From CAVSWN01 sp963770995 (GTDB taxonomy: Bacteria; Acidobacteriota; Vicinamibacteria; Vicinamibacterales; CAVVIG01), in contig CAVYRS010000005.1 in assembly GCA_963770995.1 (NCBI GenBank), forward strand, positions 1,302,001 to 1,366,000: DNA of 64,000 nucleotides. Direction: 5' to 3'. Under the pieces are notes generated by a model, which saw nothing but the letters and a program-made list of their open reading frames with translations, was not told where the DNA came from and did no database searches. Shown in pieces: positions 22,725 through 30,906 of this stretch. Each line of letters begins with the position of its first letter. Position 1 is the stretch's first letter. Made by a program: the position numbers and the translations under genes.

Positions 22725-23981
22725 TCAGAGACCGCCTGGCCCGCGTCCCGGATTCAGAATCCCGTTCGGGTCGAACTGGCGCTTGATCGCGCGCATCACA
22801 GCCAGCCCGTCGCCGAGGGGGCCCCAGATGTCCACGCGTGATTTGAGCTCGTCGGATCCCCGGACGAGCACCGCGCTCCCCGCCGGTGGCTGGAGCCGCT
22901 CGCGCAGTCCTGCGAGCACGCGCACCTGAGTCTCGACGTCACCGCCGACGCGCGCCAGCAGCACGCCTGCACCCGCCCGCCCGATGACTTCGTAACCGGC
23001 ATCGCCCGTGGCGCCGGCGAGCCACATGATCGTTGGCGCGACTTCAGTCGGCACCAGTGTGATTTTGATCACGGCGCCGTCGCCGTCCCACGGTCTCCGG
23101 GCGTGATCCGCCCACACAGCCGCTTCCTCGTCTCCTTGCAAGACCAACGCATTGGCGCCCGCGGTTGTGGCCAGTTGCACCACGCTCGCGGCCTGCTGTT
23201 CGGCCGCGACCTCGATCGTTTCAAACCGCACCAGGATTCGCAGCGGCGGGTCTTGCACCTCGATCGCAGTCGGCGTCAGTTGACTCGCACGCAGTTGGGA
23301 AACGAACGCATCGTAGGGGCCGACCCGTGTGCCTGCCCTGAGCTCGTCCTTCGACAAGCTCAGGACGAGCGTCGAAGGGTCGGCCCCAGGCGGACACACG
23401 GGTCCGCCTCTACGCGAAGAGGTCATGAGATCGACAACTACGGTGCGCGACGCGGGCGGCAGCGGAAACAGCTTGAACGTCGCCCCGACGATGACCGCCA
23501 GGCTGCCGAACGAACCCGTCAGCAGACGCGCGATGTCGTAGCCCGCGACGTTCTTGACCACGATCCCGCCCGCCTTCGCGGCGACGCCGTCGGCGCGCAC
23601 GAAGTCGATGCCGATGATCAGGTCGCGCGGAGCGCCGTAGCGATGGCGGCGCGGACCAGAATCGTTCGTCGCAACCAGGCCGCCGATGGTCGCGCGGTCG
23701 GCCCAGGGCGGATCGAGCGGAATCCATTGACCGCGTTCCGCGAGCGCGCGGTTGACGCCGGCGAGGCTCGCCCCGGCCTGCACCGTCGCGGTGAGGTCGC
23801 CGTGCCGATGGGCAAGAACGGCCGTCAGCTTCGCGGTCGATAGCACGATGTCGGCTTCCGGTTCAGCGCCCCAACCGGTTTTCGTGCCGGCGCCGCGGGT
23901 CAGCACACGGAGCCGTTCGCGATTGGCACGCGCGAGGATCTGAGCGACGTCCTCGACGGACTCAGGCTGCAGCTGATTCAC
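22725..23981 (-). CDS. glcE: Glycolate oxidase FAD-binding subunit GlcE
   Basis: A 418-residue FAD-linked oxidase of the vanillyl-alcohol oxidase fold. It contains RVLTRGAGTKTGWG (FAD pyrophosphate loop), TVQAGASLAGVNRALAERGQ, IPLDPPWADRATIGGLVATN, PRRHRYGAPRDLIIGIDFVR and KAGGIVVKNVAGYDIARLLT. A stretch at about residues 192-222 (GPVCPPGADPSTLVLSLSKD and following) is the in-frame translation of a composite palindromic repeat (23314-23412) and has no counterpart in normal GlcE. The C-terminal half resumes with LVRFETIEVA and ends RQFDPNGILNPGRGPGGL, the usual FAD-oxidase tail. The frame is otherwise intact. It follows glcD by 75 bases, a gap filled with another repeat. Confidence 0.9.
   Translation of the reverse strand: MNQLQPESVEDVAQILARANRERLRVLTRGAGTKTGWGAEPEADIVLSTAKLTAVLAHRHGDLTATVQAGASLAGVNRALAERGQWIPLDPPWADRATIGGLVATNDSGPRRHRYGAPRDLIIGIDFVRADGVAAKAGGIVVKNVAGYDIARLLTGSFGSLAVIVGATFKLFPLPPASRTVVVDLMTSSRRGGPVCPPGADPSTLVLSLSKDELRAGTRVGPYDAFVSQLRASQLTPTAIEVQDPPLRILVRFETIEVAAEQQAASVVQLATTAGANALVLQGDEEAAVWADHARRPWDGDGAVIKITLVPTEVAPTIMWLAGATGDAGYEVIGRAGAGVLLARVGGDVETQVRVLAGLRERLQPPAGSAVLVRGSDELKSRVDIWGPLGDGLAVMRAIKRQFDPNGILNPGRGPGGL
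23314..23412. repeat. Composite palindromic repeat inserted in frame in glcE
   Basis: Three nested or adjacent palindromes are visible. TAGGGGCCGACCC (23314-23326) faces GGGTCGGCCCC (23377-23387). CTCGTCCT and AGGACGAG enclose TCGACAAGCTC (about 23343-23369). AGGCGGAC and GTCCGCCT (23388-23409) form the third. The middle unit is the TTCGACAAGCTCA element found elsewhere in the window. The outer units resemble the one at 30840. Confidence 0.85.
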
Positions 23982-24037
23982 GCTCGTCCTGAGCCTGTCG
24001 AAGGGCGAGCTCGTGGTTCGACAAGCTCACCACGAGC
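23982..24037. repeat. Paired palindromic repeats between glcD and glcE
   Basis: Two back-to-back units are seen: GCTCGTCCT...CGAGC around GAGCCTGTCGAA (23982-24010) and GCTCGTGGT / ACCACGAGC around TCGACAAGCTC (24008-24036). They belong to the same family as 23343-23369 and 43050-43078. Confidence 0.8.
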
Positions 24038-24056
24038 GATCTCTCGAGCCATATCA

Positions 24057-25508
24057 TCAGAACCGTTCAGCCAGACCCGCGCGCTCGGCGGGATGCTGGC
24101 GGTACGGTCCCGGGACTTCGCCGCAGAGGCGCGGCGTGGGAAATACCTTCGTGGGGTTGCAGATGCCCGACGGATCGAATCCGCACCGCAGCAGCTGCAT
24201 CGTGTCGAGATCGGCAGGCGCAAACATCTTCGGCATCTGATGCGACTTGTCGACGCCGACGCCGTGCTCACCCGTGATCGACCCGCCGGCTTCCACGCAG
24301 TACGTCAGGATCTCCGACGCGACTTCCTCCGCCAGCGCGCTCTGTCCCGGCACGCCGGCGTCGTAGCACACGAGCGGATGCAGGTTGCCGTCGCCGGCGT
24401 GGAAGACGTTGCCGATGCGCAACCCAGACCGCAGCTCGAGATCGCGAATCCGGCGCAGCACATCAGGCAGCTTCGTGCGCGGGATGACGCCGTCCTGCAC
24501 GTAGTAGTTCGGCGAGACGCGGCCCATCGCCGCAAACGCGGCTTTCCGGCCCTTCCAGAACCGCGCGCGTTCGTCGCCGCTCTTCGCAATCTGGACGTCG
24601 GCCGCGCCGGCGTGCCGGCACACCGACTCGACCCGCTGGAACAGTTCGGACACTTCAGCCGACGCTCCATCCAGCTCGACGATCAGCACCGCTTCTGCGC
24701 GCGGAAAGCCCGGATGCACGGCCGCTTCCGCCGCTTCGACCGTGAGCCGATCCATCATCTCGACCGCCGCTGGAATGATGCCCGCGCCGATGATCTCCGA
24801 CACGGCGTTGCCTGCGGCTTCGGTCGATGGGAACGCCGCGAGCAGCGTGCGCACGGCTTCGGGCGCGCGCAGCAGCCGGAGCGTCGCCTTGGTCACCACG
24901 CCGAGCGTGCCCTCGGATCCGACGATGACGCCGACGAGATCCAGGCCGGGCGCATCGACCGCGGCGCTGCCGAGACGGACGAGGTCGCCGTTGGGAAGGA
25001 CCATCTCCACCGCCATCACGTGGTGCACCGTGAACCCGTACTTGAGGCAGTGCGCGCCGCCCGAGTTCTCGGCGATGTTGCCGCCGATGGAACAGATCAA
25101 CTGACTCGACGGATCCGGCGCGTAGTAGAACCCGTGCGGCGCGACGTGCCGCGTGACTTCCAGGTTGATGACGCCCGGCTCCACCGTGATGCGCTGGTTC
25201 GGAATGTCGACGTCGAGAATGTGATTCAGCCGCGTGAGCACCATCAACACGCCGTCGGGATGCGGCAGGGCCCCGCCCGACAACCCGGTCCCGGATCCGC
25301 GCGCGACGAAAGGCACGCCGGCCCGATGACAGCAACGCACAACCGCTTGCACGTCGGACGCGCTCTCGGGAAAGACGACGAGCCCCGGCCGGGAACGCAG
25401 CTTGGCCAGCCCGTCGGACTCGTAGGCGATCAGCTCGTTTGGATCGTGAAGGATCTTCTCGCGCCCGACGAGACGCTCGATTTCTGCGGCGAATGAGCTA
25501 GAGACCAC
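24057..25508 (-). CDS. glcD: Glycolate oxidase FAD subunit GlcD
   Basis: About 483 residues, intact. It contains LVVFPESASDVQAVVRCCHR, PFVARGSGTGLSGGALPHPD (FAD loop), ITVEPGVINLEVTRHVAPHG, SIGGNIAENSGGAHCLKYGF, VGSEGTLGVVTKATLRLLRA and a C-terminal catalytic region with GLRIGNVFHAGDGNLHPLVC, GGSITGEHGVGVDKSHQMPK and RCGFDPSGICNPTKVFP. These mark the GlcD/D-2-hydroxyacid dehydrogenase group. The start is GTG 25508, preceded by AGAGGTG at 7 bases; a longer reading to 25547 would translate part of the upstream hairpin. glcD-glcE form one unit on the minus strand. Confidence 0.92.
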   Translation of the reverse strand: MVSSSFAAEIERLVGREKILHDPNELIAYESDGLAKLRSRPGLVVFPESASDVQAVVRCCHRAGVPFVARGSGTGLSGGALPHPDGVLMVLTRLNHILDVDIPNQRITVEPGVINLEVTRHVAPHGFYYAPDPSSQLICSIGGNIAENSGGAHCLKYGFTVHHVMAVEMVLPNGDLVRLGSAAVDAPGLDLVGVIVGSEGTLGVVTKATLRLLRAPEAVRTLLAAFPSTEAAGNAVSEIIGAGIIPAAVEMMDRLTVEAAEAAVHPGFPRAEAVLIVELDGASAEVSELFQRVESVCRHAGAADVQIAKSGDERARFWKGRKAAFAAMGRVSPNYYVQDGVIPRTKLPDVLRRIRDLELRSGLRIGNVFHAGDGNLHPLVCYDAGVPGQSALAEEVASEILTYCVEAGGSITGEHGVGVDKSHQMPKMFAPADLDTMQLLRCGFDPSGICNPTKVFPTPRLCGEVPGPYRQHPAERAGLAERF

Positions 25509-25527
25509 GTACCCACCTCTGGATCTG

Positions 25528-25590
25528 CCACGAAAGCACGAAAACACGAAACCTTGTCATGTTCCTTTTCGTGCTTTCGTGCTTTCGTGG
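25528..25590. repeat. Long hairpin of CACGAAAG words upstream of glcD
   Basis: The left arm (25528-25552) starts CCACGAAAGCACGAAAACAC. The right arm (25566-25590) ends GTGCTTTCGTGCTTTCGTGG. The arms match at about 23 of 25 positions across a 13-nt loop. It fills the space between the transhydrogenase stop and the glcD start. Confidence 0.85.
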
Positions 25591-25597
25591 CTTGCTC

Positions 25598-26884
25598 TCA
25601 CCACGCCACCATCGCGTCCTCGAACAGCGCGCCAGCTCTTCGGGCCCCGCCGGCCGCGGCGACAGCTTCGTCACGCGATGCTGCGGCAGCGTCCCCTCGA
25701 CGAGCGCGGGAATGTCGGACGAGGAGTAGCCGATCGCCGCGCAGGCCGTTCGGCATGTGCAGCCGCTGCATGAACCAGGTGATCCGATCGGCGAGGATCT
25801 TGCCCGCGTCCTCTCGACGCGCGCGCGACGACATCGGCGCCCAGCGCCTCGGCCGCCTGCAGATGACGATCGCGGGTTCGCCGACGCGGTGAACCGGAAC
25901 ACCGCCGGCGCATTCAGGATCACCGACATGCCGTGCGGCACCAGCGGATGATCGGCGGCGTAGCCCGGCGCGCGATAGCTCTTCACGTGGCCCGACACCG
26001 GATACGACATGCCGTGCGGCAGGTGCACGCCCGCGTTGCCGAATCCGACGCCGGCGTACGACGCCGCCAGCAGCATGTTCGCGCGCGCCTCGTCGTCTGC
26101 CGGGATCGTCGACCGCGCGCACGAGGTACTGCGCGACCATGCGCAGCGCCTGCAGCGACCAGACGTCGCTGATCGGATTCGAGCCCTGATAGGCCGGCCG
26201 CAGCGCCGGGCGATCGGGCCGCGGCCGATCGGTGAACGGCATCGCGGTGAACGACTCGACGGCGTGGCTCAGGATGTCGAGCCCGGTCGAGGCGGCGACC
26301 TGCGGCGGCATGCGTGCGCGTGTTGTCCGGATCGAGCAGGCCGAGCGTCGGCTTGAGCCGCCGGTTGGCGATGCCGGTCTTCGCGTGCAGCCGCTGTAGT
26401 CGAAGATGGTGACGCCGGTCGTTTCGCTGCCGGTCCCGGCCGTCGTCGGAATCGCGATCAGCGGCTTCAGCGGACCCGGCACCGGCAGGCCCTTGCCGAT
26501 CGGCGGGTTGACGTAGTCGAGAAAATCGGCGGGCGGATAGGTCGTGTAGAGATTGACGGCCTTCGCGGTGTCGATCGCCGAGCCGCCGCCGACGGCGACG
26601 AACGCGTCGTAGCGGTCGCGCCTTCGCGAACGCGATCGCGTCGAGAAACGACTCGTCGGTCGGCTCGACGCGCACGCGGTCGTAGAGCGCGCACGCCAGC
26701 CCCGTTCTGCTCGAGCGACTCGAGCACCAGCTGCACGGGCGCCAGTCGCGCGAGCATCGGATCGGTGACGACGCAGCACGCGGCGCGCGCCCAGATCGGC
26801 CAGGTCCATGCCGACCTCGCGCGTGACGCCGGCGCCGAAGCGGACGCTGGAGACGGCCATCTCGAAGGCAGTTTCGCGGTTCAT
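25598..26884 (-). CDS. Hydroxyacid-oxoacid transhydrogenase (ADHFE1-like)
   Basis: An iron-containing alcohol dehydrogenase of the transhydrogenase branch, which couples 4-hydroxybutyrate oxidation to 2-oxoglutarate reduction. Blocks match what I recall of animal ADHFE1: YDAFVAVGGGSAIDTAKAVN, PADFLDYVNPPIGKGLPVPG, PLKPLIAIPTTAGTGSETTG, VTIFDYSG, KTGIANRRLKPTLGLLDP, GLDILSHAVESFTAMPFTDR, PAYQGSNPISDVWSLQALRM, GFGNAGVHLPHGMSYPVSGH and DHPLVPHGMSVILNAPAVFR. Metal ligands are the Asp of GLDIL and the His residues of SHAVE, LPHGMSY and VPHGMS. It ends LFEDAMVAW. Shifts are spread through the gene (about 26770, 26690, 26620, 26395, 26110, 25900). It diverges from the NTF2-like gene and may belong to the same C2/C4 hydroxyacid metabolism as glcDEF. 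Confidence 0.85.
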   Translation of the reverse strand: MNRETAFEMAVSSVRFGAGVTREVGMDLADLGARRVLRRHRSDARATGARAAGARVARAERGWRARSTTACASSRPTSRFSTRSRSRRRDRYDAFVAVGGGSAIDTAKAVNLYTTYPPADFLDYVNPPIGKGLPVPGPLKPLIAIPTTAGTGSETTGVTIFDYSGCTRRPASPTGGSSRRSACSIRTTRARMPPQVAASTGLDILSHAVESFTAMPFTDRPRPDRPALRPAYQGSNPISDVWSLQALRMVAQYLVRAVDDPGRRRGAREHAAGGVVRRRRIRQRGRAPAARHVVSGVGPREELSRAGLRRRSSAGAARHVGDPECAGGVPVHRVGEPAIVICRRPRRWAPMSSRARREDAGKILADRITWFMQRLHMPNGLRGDRLLLVRHSRARRGDAAAASRDEAVAAAGGARRAGALFEDAMVAW

Positions 26885-26943
26885 TGACCCGAATCATAGT
26901 TCAGCCATCAATCCGACCTGAGGGCCCCGCCGTATATCCCGGC

Positions 26944-27345
26944 ATGAACAACGAACAGACGGTCAAGGCCGTGTATGACGCGTTTCAGAAAGGCGACGTG
27001 CCCGGGATTCAGGCTCTCGTGTCCGACGACGTGGACTGGAACAACGATCGAGTCGAGTCGCGCGAGTGCCCCTGGAACGGCAACTTCAGCGACAAGAACA
27101 ACCTGCCGGGCTTCTTCAAGGCTGTCGGCGAACAGCTCGACATCACGGTGTTCGACGTTCAATCGATGGCCGCCTCCGGATCGTTCGTCGCCGTGTACCT
27201 TCGCATCGAGAGTACGGTGCGCAAGACCGGACGCGCGTTGAAAAACCACGCGGTCCACTACTGGACGTTCAACGATCGCGGCCAGATTACGCGCTACCGA
27301 CACTTCAACGCCACGGCGGCAGAGCTCGCCGCCTGGCGCGGCTGA
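26944..27345 (+). CDS. SnoaL/NTF2-like small protein
   Basis: A 133-residue cystatin-like fold (alpha+beta cone) with MNNEQTVKAVYDAFQKGDVP, IQALVSDDVDWN, PWNGNFSDKNNLPGFFKAVG, FDVQSMAASGSFVAVYLRIE and ALKNHAVHYWTFNDRGQITR, typical of the polyketide-cyclase-like / ketosteroid-isomerase-like group. These are small-molecule binding proteins whose substrate cannot be predicted. An in-frame start at 26884 exists, but the conserved part begins at ATG 26944. The frame is intact, unlike the genes on both sides. Confidence 0.8.
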   Translation: MNNEQTVKAVYDAFQKGDVPGIQALVSDDVDWNNDRVESRECPWNGNFSDKNNLPGFFKAVGEQLDITVFDVQSMAASGSFVAVYLRIESTVRKTGRALKNHAVHYWTFNDRGQITRYRHFNATAAELAAWRG

Positions 27346-27346
27346 A

Positions 27347-27373
27347 GGTCCGGCTAAAGCCGGACCCCACGTA
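27347..27373. repeat. Short palindrome GGTCCGGCT-AA-AGCCGGACC
   Basis: Nine-base arms (27347-27355 and 27358-27366) face each other across a 2-nt loop, followed by CCACGTA. The same element, including the ACGTACGTGG flank, is present inside the penicillin-acylase-like gene at 55117-55140. Confidence 0.8.
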
Positions 27374-27393
27374 CTATCGAGGTCGGCGGCGCG

Positions 27394-28723
27394 TCAACGA
27401 TCGTTGCCAGGCCATAGCTTCTCGCCGGTAATCAGCCGCACGCGGCGCTGGAGCGTGAGGTACGCCCACGCCCACTCGGTCATCACGACGAAGCGGTTGC
27501 GGAAGCCGATCAGCCAGAAGATGTGCAGGAAGATCCAGAACAGCCAGGCGAAGAAACCCGGAGATCTTCACGGCCGAAGACGTCGCCGACCGCCGACGCC
27601 GCGGCCGATCGTCGCCATGTTGCCGTAGTTCGGTAGCGGAACGGCTCGAGCGGCTCGCCCGCGATCGCGCGCAGGACGTTGCTGCCGGCGTGCGCGCCCT
27701 GCTGCATCGCCACCTGCGCGACGCCGGGCAGCGGCTTGCCGTCCTGCGTGAACGCGCAGATGTCGCCGACGACGAAGATCTCGGGATGCGCCGGCAAGCG
27801 CCAGCGTCGGCTCCGGCGTCACGCGGCCGGCGCGATCGAGCGGCACGCCGAGCGACTGCGCGAGCGGCGACGCCGCGACGCCGGCCGCCCACAGCACGGT
27901 CTGCGCCGGCGATGCGCTTCGCCGGCGCCGATCCGTACCGGACGCCGGCACGCGTCACGCCGTCGGCATCGATGCCGATCGACGACGCGACCCGGTGCGC
28001 ACCTCGACGCCGAGCCGCTCGAGCGACTCGCCGCGCCGCGGCGCGCAGCGGCTCGGGAAACGGCGCCAGCACGATCGGGCCGCCTTCGAGCAGCACGATG
28101 CGCGCCGACTCGGGACGGATGCGGCGGAAATCCTGCCGCAGCGACTGCCGCGCGATCTCGGCGAGCGCGCCGGCCAGCTCGACGCCGGTCGGCCCGCCGC
28201 CGACGATGACGAACGTCAGCAGCCGCCGCTGCTTGTCGGCGATCGGTCTCGCGCTCGGCCGCTTCGAACGCCAGCAGCACCCGCCGCCGCATCTCGAGCG
28301 CATCGTCGAGCGTCTTCAGGCCCGGCGCGCGCTGCCGCCCATTCGGGATGACCGAAGTACGCGTGCGCCGCGCCGGTCGCGACGATCAGGTAGTCGTAGG
28401 CGATTGGGGCCGCGATGCATCGCCCGACCGGGATCGATCAGCACGCGGCGCTTCGGCGGCATCGATCGCGCGCGCGTCGGCGAGCAGCACCTGCGACGTT
28501 CTTCTGCTGGCGCAGAATCCAGCGGATCGGCGACGCGACGTCGCCCGGCGACAGCGACGCGGTCGCCACCTGATAGAGCAGCGGCTGAAAGAGATGGTAG
28601 TTGTGGCGATCGAGCAGCGTGACGCGCACGGCCGCGCCGCGCGAGCGCGCGCGCCGCGTCGAGCCCGCCGAATCCACCGCCGACGATGACGACGTGGGGA
28701 GTTGGCGAGCGTTGACTGATACC
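27394..28723 (-). CDS. ndh: Type II NADH dehydrogenase (NDH-2)
   Basis: Membrane-associated FAD enzyme that passes electrons from NADH to quinone without pumping protons. The first dinucleotide fold is PHVVIVGGGFGGLDAARALA. Then come VTLLDRHNYHLFQPLLYQVA, TASLSPGDVASPIRWILRQQ, the second fold TFVIVGGGPTGVELAGALAE, FPEPLRAAARR and PEIFVVGDICAFTQDGKPLP with GVAQVAMQQGAHAGSNVLRA. The C-terminus is an amphipathic or membrane helix (FWIFLHIFWLIGFRNRFVVM) ending LITGEKLWPGND. Two breaks, near 28490 and 28455, repair cleanly by removing one CG-creating base each. The start codon could not be fixed; the conserved part begins near 28700. It diverges from the molybdopterin oxidoreductase. Confidence 0.88.
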
Positions 28724-28745
28724 AGAATTATTCGTCAGGTCACCA

Positions 28746-30827
28746 ATGTCATCAACTCGCCAATACTCTGCAATCGTCGATGTACGTCGCGAACCGACGC
28801 TCGGCGGCCCGTCCTCCGTCGTCGAGACCGCGTGTCCGCTCGACTGTCCCGACGCCTGCAGCCTCGCCGTCACCGTCCAGCAGCGGCAAGGTCGTCGACG
28901 ATCGACGGCTCGCACAAGAATCCGGTCACCGACGGCTACATCTGCGCGAAGGTCCGCAAGTTCGGCGAGCGCGTCTACGGTCCGGATCGCCTGCTCTATC
29001 CGGCGGTCCGCAACGGCCGCAAGGGCGACGGCAAGTTCAAGCGCGTGCACGTGGGACGAGGCGCTCGAGCTCGTCGCGTCGCGATTCGAGCAGGCGAAGG
29101 CCGACGCACGGCGGCGCGTCGATCCTGCCCTACTCCTACGGCGGCTCGAACGGCCTGCTGACGCAGGACAACCTCGACGCGCAGCTGTGGCGGCGCTTCG
29201 GCACGTCGCGGCTCGCGCGCACGGTGTGCGCGGCGCCGACCGGCGCGGCCAACATGGCGCTCTACGGCAAGATGCCGTCGGTCACCTACCAGGACTATCC
29301 GGAGGCGAAGCTGATCATCCTGTGGGGCGTGAACCCGTCGGCGTCCGGCATCCACCTCATCCCGTACGTGCGCGAGGCGCAGAAGCGCGGCGCCAAGCTC
29401 GTCGTCATCGATCCGCGAACGACGCCGCTCGCGCGCAGCGGCCGACATCCACCTCGCGGTCAAGCCCGGCACCGACGTCGCCGTCGCGCTCGCGATCCAC
29501 CGCTATCTGTTCGCGAACGGCCACGCCGACGAGGCGTTCCTGCGCGAGCACACGCCCGGCGCCGACCGGCTGCGCGAGCGCGCCGAGCCGTGGACGTTCG
29601 AGCGGGCGGCCGACGTCGCCGGCGTCGACGCGGCGGCGCTCGAAGCGCGTCGCGGAGCTGTACGCCGACGAGCTCGCCCGCGCTCATCCGCTGCGGCTGG
29701 GGACTCGAGCGCAACCGCAACGGCGGCAACGCCGCGATGGCGGTGCTGGCGCTGCCGGCGGTCGGCGGCAAGTTCGGCGTGCGCGGCGGCGGCTACTCGA
29801 TGAGCAACTCCGCGTCGTGGAACATCGACCGCACCTGGATCGACGCGCCCGAGCCGCGACACGCGCCTCGTCAACATGAACCATCTCGGCCGCGCGCTCA
29901 CCGAGTACGACGATCCGCCGGTCAACGTGCTGTTCGTCTACAACTGCAATCCGGCGGCGACCGTTCCCGATCAGCGCCGCATCCTGCGCGGCCTCGAGCG
30001 CGAGGATCTCTTCACCGTCGTCTTCGAGCAGGTGATGACCGACACGGCGCTGTACGCCGACGTCGTCCTGCCGGCGACGACGTTCCTCGAAGGCTACGAT
30101 TTCGCGAAGGGCTACGGCCCGATCAACCTCGACCTCGGCCGTCCGGTCATCGACGCCGTCGGCGAAGCGCGATCGAACGCCGACGTGTTCGGCGAGCTGT
30201 GCACGCGGCTCGGCCTGCTCGGCGGACGACGAGCCGACCGGCGAGCTCGACCTGATGGTGCACGTGCTCGATCGGCTGCCGGCGACGATCGGCGCGGACC
30301 TTGCGCGACGGCGCGATGCCGGCGCCGCCCTTCGGTCACGCGCCGGTGCAGTTCGTGGACGTGTTCCCGAACACGCCGGACCGGAAGGTGAATCTCTTTC
30401 CCGCGGCGCTCGACGCGACGGCGCCGCTCGGCCTGTATCGCTTCCAGCCGGATCCGGCGACCGAGCGCTATCCGCTTGACGCTGATCTCGCCGGCGAGCG
30501 ATCGGACGATCAGCTCGACGCTCGGCGAGCTGCCGCGGCCCGACGTCAAGCTGACTGATGCATCCCGACGATGCGGAGGCGCGCGGGCTGGCGGACGAGC
30601 GATCTCGTGCGCATCTTCAACGAGCTCGGCGAGGTGCACTGCCCGCTGACGCGTCGCGCCGGCGATCCGGCCGGGCACCGTCAGCCTGCCGAAAGGGCAT
30701 CTGGCGCCGCAGCACGCGCAACAGCGTCACCGGCACGGCGCTCGTGCCCGACACGCTGACCGATCTCGGCGGCGGCGCCTGCTTCAACGACGCGCGCGTG
30801 CAGGTCGCGTCGCTCGCGACCGCGTGA
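28746..30827 (+). CDS. Molybdopterin oxidoreductase (DMSO-reductase superfamily)
   Basis: A bis-MGD enzyme with an N-terminal [4Fe-4S] motif TACPLDCPDACSLAV and the fourth Cys in GYICAKVRKFGERVYGPDRL. Cofactor-binding regions follow: YGGSNGLLTQDNLDAQLWRR, AKLIILWGVNPSASGIHLIP, GAKLVVIDPRTTPLARSADI, HLAVKPGTDVAVALAIHRYL, VNVLFVYNCNPAATVPDQRR, VFEQVMTDTALYADVVLPAT and, at the C-terminus, KLMHPDDAEARGLADGD and NSVTGTALVPDTLTDLGGGA. A potential active-site Ser or Cys could not be assigned. The size (about 690 residues) fits a soluble catalytic subunit; no partner subunit gene is adjacent. Substrate unknown. One-base breaks lie near 28885, 29050, 29110, 29440, 29700, 30225, 30300 and 30480-30660. 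Confidence 0.85.
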
Positions 30828-30839
30828 CATATTGCCGCC

Positions 30840-30894
30840 GTAGGGGCCGACCCGATGTGTCGGCTCGAGGCGGACACGTGGGTCCGCCACCTAC
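30840..30894. repeat. Composite palindromic repeat after the molybdopterin gene
   Basis: TAGGGGCCGACCC (30841-30853) is followed by a second unit in which GGCGGAC (30869-30875) pairs with GTCCGCC (30882-30888). The words match the outer parts of the composite repeat inside glcE. It lies between the molybdopterin gene and the convergent tamB gene. Confidence 0.7.
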
Positions 30895-30906
30895 ATCGAG
30901 CAGTGA

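Noticed and set aside
28711..28745. TTGACT near 28712 as the -35 of the molybdopterin gene
   Set aside because: No -10-like hexamer lies 16-18 bases downstream; the nearest AT-rich stretch is too close.
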